DNA from: Centrapalus pauciflorus
Lineage: Eukaryota > Streptophyta > Magnoliopsida > Asterales > Asteraceae
Length of the DNA: 64,000 nucleotides
Assembly: GCA_020465985.1 (NCBI GenBank)
Contig: JAANYP010004771.1
Span: 896,432-960,431 of the forward strand
Direction of reading: 5' to 3'
Each line of letters opens with the position of its first letter. The stretch's first letter is position 1. The notes beneath the pieces are model-generated. The model did not search any database. It worked only from the letters and a program-made list of their open reading frames with translations, and was not told the DNA's origin. Shown here piece by piece: positions 62,415 to 64,000 of the stretch. The position numbers and the translations under genes are program-made.

Positions 62415-62891
62415 CTATTGATTCTATTACATGAGTAACTAGATACCACATGACATCACCTCCTACCGCCAATTGGCTACACATGAGATTGTCATGTGTA
62501 CCTAACAATTTCCTATTAATTTGCTTTTAAAATTTGTTTTTTCCAATTTATCTATAAATACTATTAAAAGATTGACTATTTTGCCACGTGTCGTCATTTG
62601 CAATTGCCATGTGGCATCACCTCCTACCGCTATTTGGATCTTATATTTTTACATTTATAATCAATCCATATAATGAATAATTTAAATAATATCTAATCAA
62701 ATCTAAATCTTATCTAATATAAAACTCAAATTTGAATTTGAATTATAACTTTTTTATATATATTTATATTTATTATATTACATAAATGGATATTAAAAAT
62801 TTGATAAAATATATTTAAAAATTATCGTACAAGATTAATGAAATTAAAATTTTAAATTTATACTCATGTTATACATGGGTTTATAAACTAG
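62415..62891 (+). mobile_element. Non-autonomous Helitron preceded by a partial copy
   Basis: The complete copy starts A|TCTATAAATACTATTAAAAG at 62551 and ends tcatgttatacatgggt ... CTAG|T (CTAG at 62888-62891), 341 bp. The preceding 62415-62550 carries the same 5' part (ctattacatgagtaactaga, then catcacctcctaccgc), which recurs at 62610-62625. A truncated copy therefore lies directly upstream. Confidence 0.72.
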
Positions 62892-63370
62892 TTTTATATA
62901 TAGTAATTGGCTAATCGATGATATATGATAATGCTCAACCATCATAATAATAATATATGAATGATATTATAAATTTCCCCCCACCACAATAATTCGACCT
63001 GACCCATGAAATTTATGTTTCTTGAAGTTATGCACATGTTGTCAAGAATCTTTTTCCTGTTATTTTTGGCATATATATTTAAAGTATTTCTGTCAAAAGT
63101 AAAATAAATATTCCCAAAATGTATATAATAAAAATAAAAATAATCGGTCGAGCTAGCTTAGCATTTAATCTCATTAATTACCAACAATGTTTAATTTTAA
63201 TCATGTTACACATGTCCATTTTCATCCAACGAAATCATATATAAAATTCATTCAAAACATCAAATTTACGTACGTGATTCATACAAACTTTTAGAGAAAT
63301 AATTTTTAACACGACAAATATAATCTTAGCAAAACTAGTTTTTTTTTTTTTATAGCAGAACTCACACACA

Positions 63371-63527
63371 CATCTAATCCTACTTCTAAATCTTAGTAAA
63401 ACTAGTTAGTTAGTTAATTAATAGTATTAGCAACAACAAATCCAAAAAACCCATCTAATCCTACTTCTAAATCTTAGTAAAACTAGTTAGTTAATTAATA
63501 GTATTAGCAACAACAAATCCAAAAAAA
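63371..63527. repeat. About 80-bp tandem duplication
   Basis: Units 63371-63450 and 63452-63527 both start catctaatcctacttctaaa and end with acaacaaatccaaaaaa. They are identical except for a missing TTAG repeat unit in the second, so the duplication is recent. Confidence 0.85.
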
Positions 63528-63711
63528 CGATCGAGATGATGATTGCATTGAACCTGCCTAGCTTTAAAATTACCAAAATAAAATTTCCAAAATTCAATTC
63601 CCCGTAGAAACATTGATTAATTTTTGGTTTACAAAATGTGGTCATTAATTAGTATATATAATATTAAAGAAATAAATAATTAGTGAGCTAATTAATTGAT
63701 AAATTATATAA

Positions 63712-64000
63712 TTACCGGCAGGTTTTTGTTTTTCCTTGAATTCCTCCATGATCTTCTTCATTACCAGCTTGAGATAAATTAGGAGATGAGATGGGAGAAG
63801 AAAAAGTGGAGGCAGCCGAAGTGAAAGAAACTGCAGAGCGATTAGAAGGCGAAACACCACTGCCACCTGCAATTAGCAAATCAACAAAAGCTCCAACAAT
63901 GAACTCATGATTCTTCTTCCCATTCATCCTCAAATACCATCTCAACAATTCCTCCAAACAATCCCAATCTTTCAACTCATGACTCTCCACCATCTCCTCC
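63712..64000 (-). CDS. OVATE family protein, 3' part (partial)
   Basis: The frame is open from the window edge to a stop at 63712, 95 codons. It encodes most of the OVATE/DUF623 domain: EEMVESHELKDWDCLEELLR then WYLRMNGKKNHEFIVGAFVD and LL. OVATE family proteins are plant transcriptional repressors and growth regulators that bind TALE homeodomain and TRM proteins. The tail after the domain is Ser/Thr-rich (SAASTFSSPISSPNLSQ). The KDWxxLEELLxWYLRxNGKKNH version points to the OFP13/16/18 subgroup. The start and N-terminal half lie beyond 64000; most OFP genes are intronless. The bases upstream of the stop show no splice requirement. Confidence 0.88.
   Translation of the reverse strand, partial: EEMVESHELKDWDCLEELLRWYLRMNGKKNHEFIVGAFVDLLIAGGSGVSPSNRSAVSFTSAASTFSSPISSPNLSQAGNEEDHGGIQGKTKTCR

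Overview
The window is nuclear DNA of a flowering plant, most likely a core eudicot. The genes carry GT-AG introns, the proteins read as plant orthologues, intergenic DNA is very AT-rich, and transposable-element relics are dense. The species cannot be fixed from the sequence; Asteraceae is only a guess. Exon structures were assembled by hand from splice signals, reading phase and family knowledge. No alignment, gene predictor or repeat library was run.

Seven complete protein genes and one partial gene are supported. They are: a farnesylated DnaJ/Hsp40 co-chaperone (3808-1042, minus, 6 coding exons); a bZIP transcription factor of the At4g06598/At1g35490 type (13454-19595, plus, 4 exons); a xanthoxin dehydrogenase/ABA2-type SDR of abscisic acid synthesis (23396-21039, minus, 2 exons); the ESCRT-III-related protein VPS60/CHMP5 (31196-27540, minus, 7 exons); peroxisomal uricase (40156-48916, plus, 8 exons); a single-exon GT4-type glycosyltransferase (51209-52648, plus); a small plastid protein of a PsaN-like family (53880-52885, minus, 3 exons); and the 3' end of an OVATE family protein gene (64000-63712, minus). 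Each complete reconstruction keeps an open frame through every junction and gives a length normal for its family. The genes are unrelated housekeeping or regulatory loci, as usual in plants, with no operon-like logic. bZIP and ABA2 converge, as do the glycosyltransferase and the PsaN-like gene.

The rest is a catalogue of mobile elements. It holds a solo LTR with a perfect 5-bp target duplication (8275-10259), a deleted copia element inside a uricase intron (46775-48090), four non-autonomous Helitrons sharing one 5' and one 3' signature, and two hAT elements with 8-bp duplications. It also holds several long-inverted-repeat MITE families with 9-bp duplications (Mutator-like), SINE-like copies, a LINE relic, and a set of inverted-repeat elements mostly embedded in (TA)n tracts. 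The densest insertion zones are 4.2-12 kb, 31.5-43 kb and 54.9-63.5 kb. The introns of bZIP, ABA2 and uricase also carry insertions.

No CRISPR array, operon or prokaryote-type defence system is present. The least-explained signals are the TA-tract-embedded elements, the long inverted repeat in bZIP intron 2, and the 9-bp-duplication foldback family. All boundaries are by eye and may be off by a few bases.
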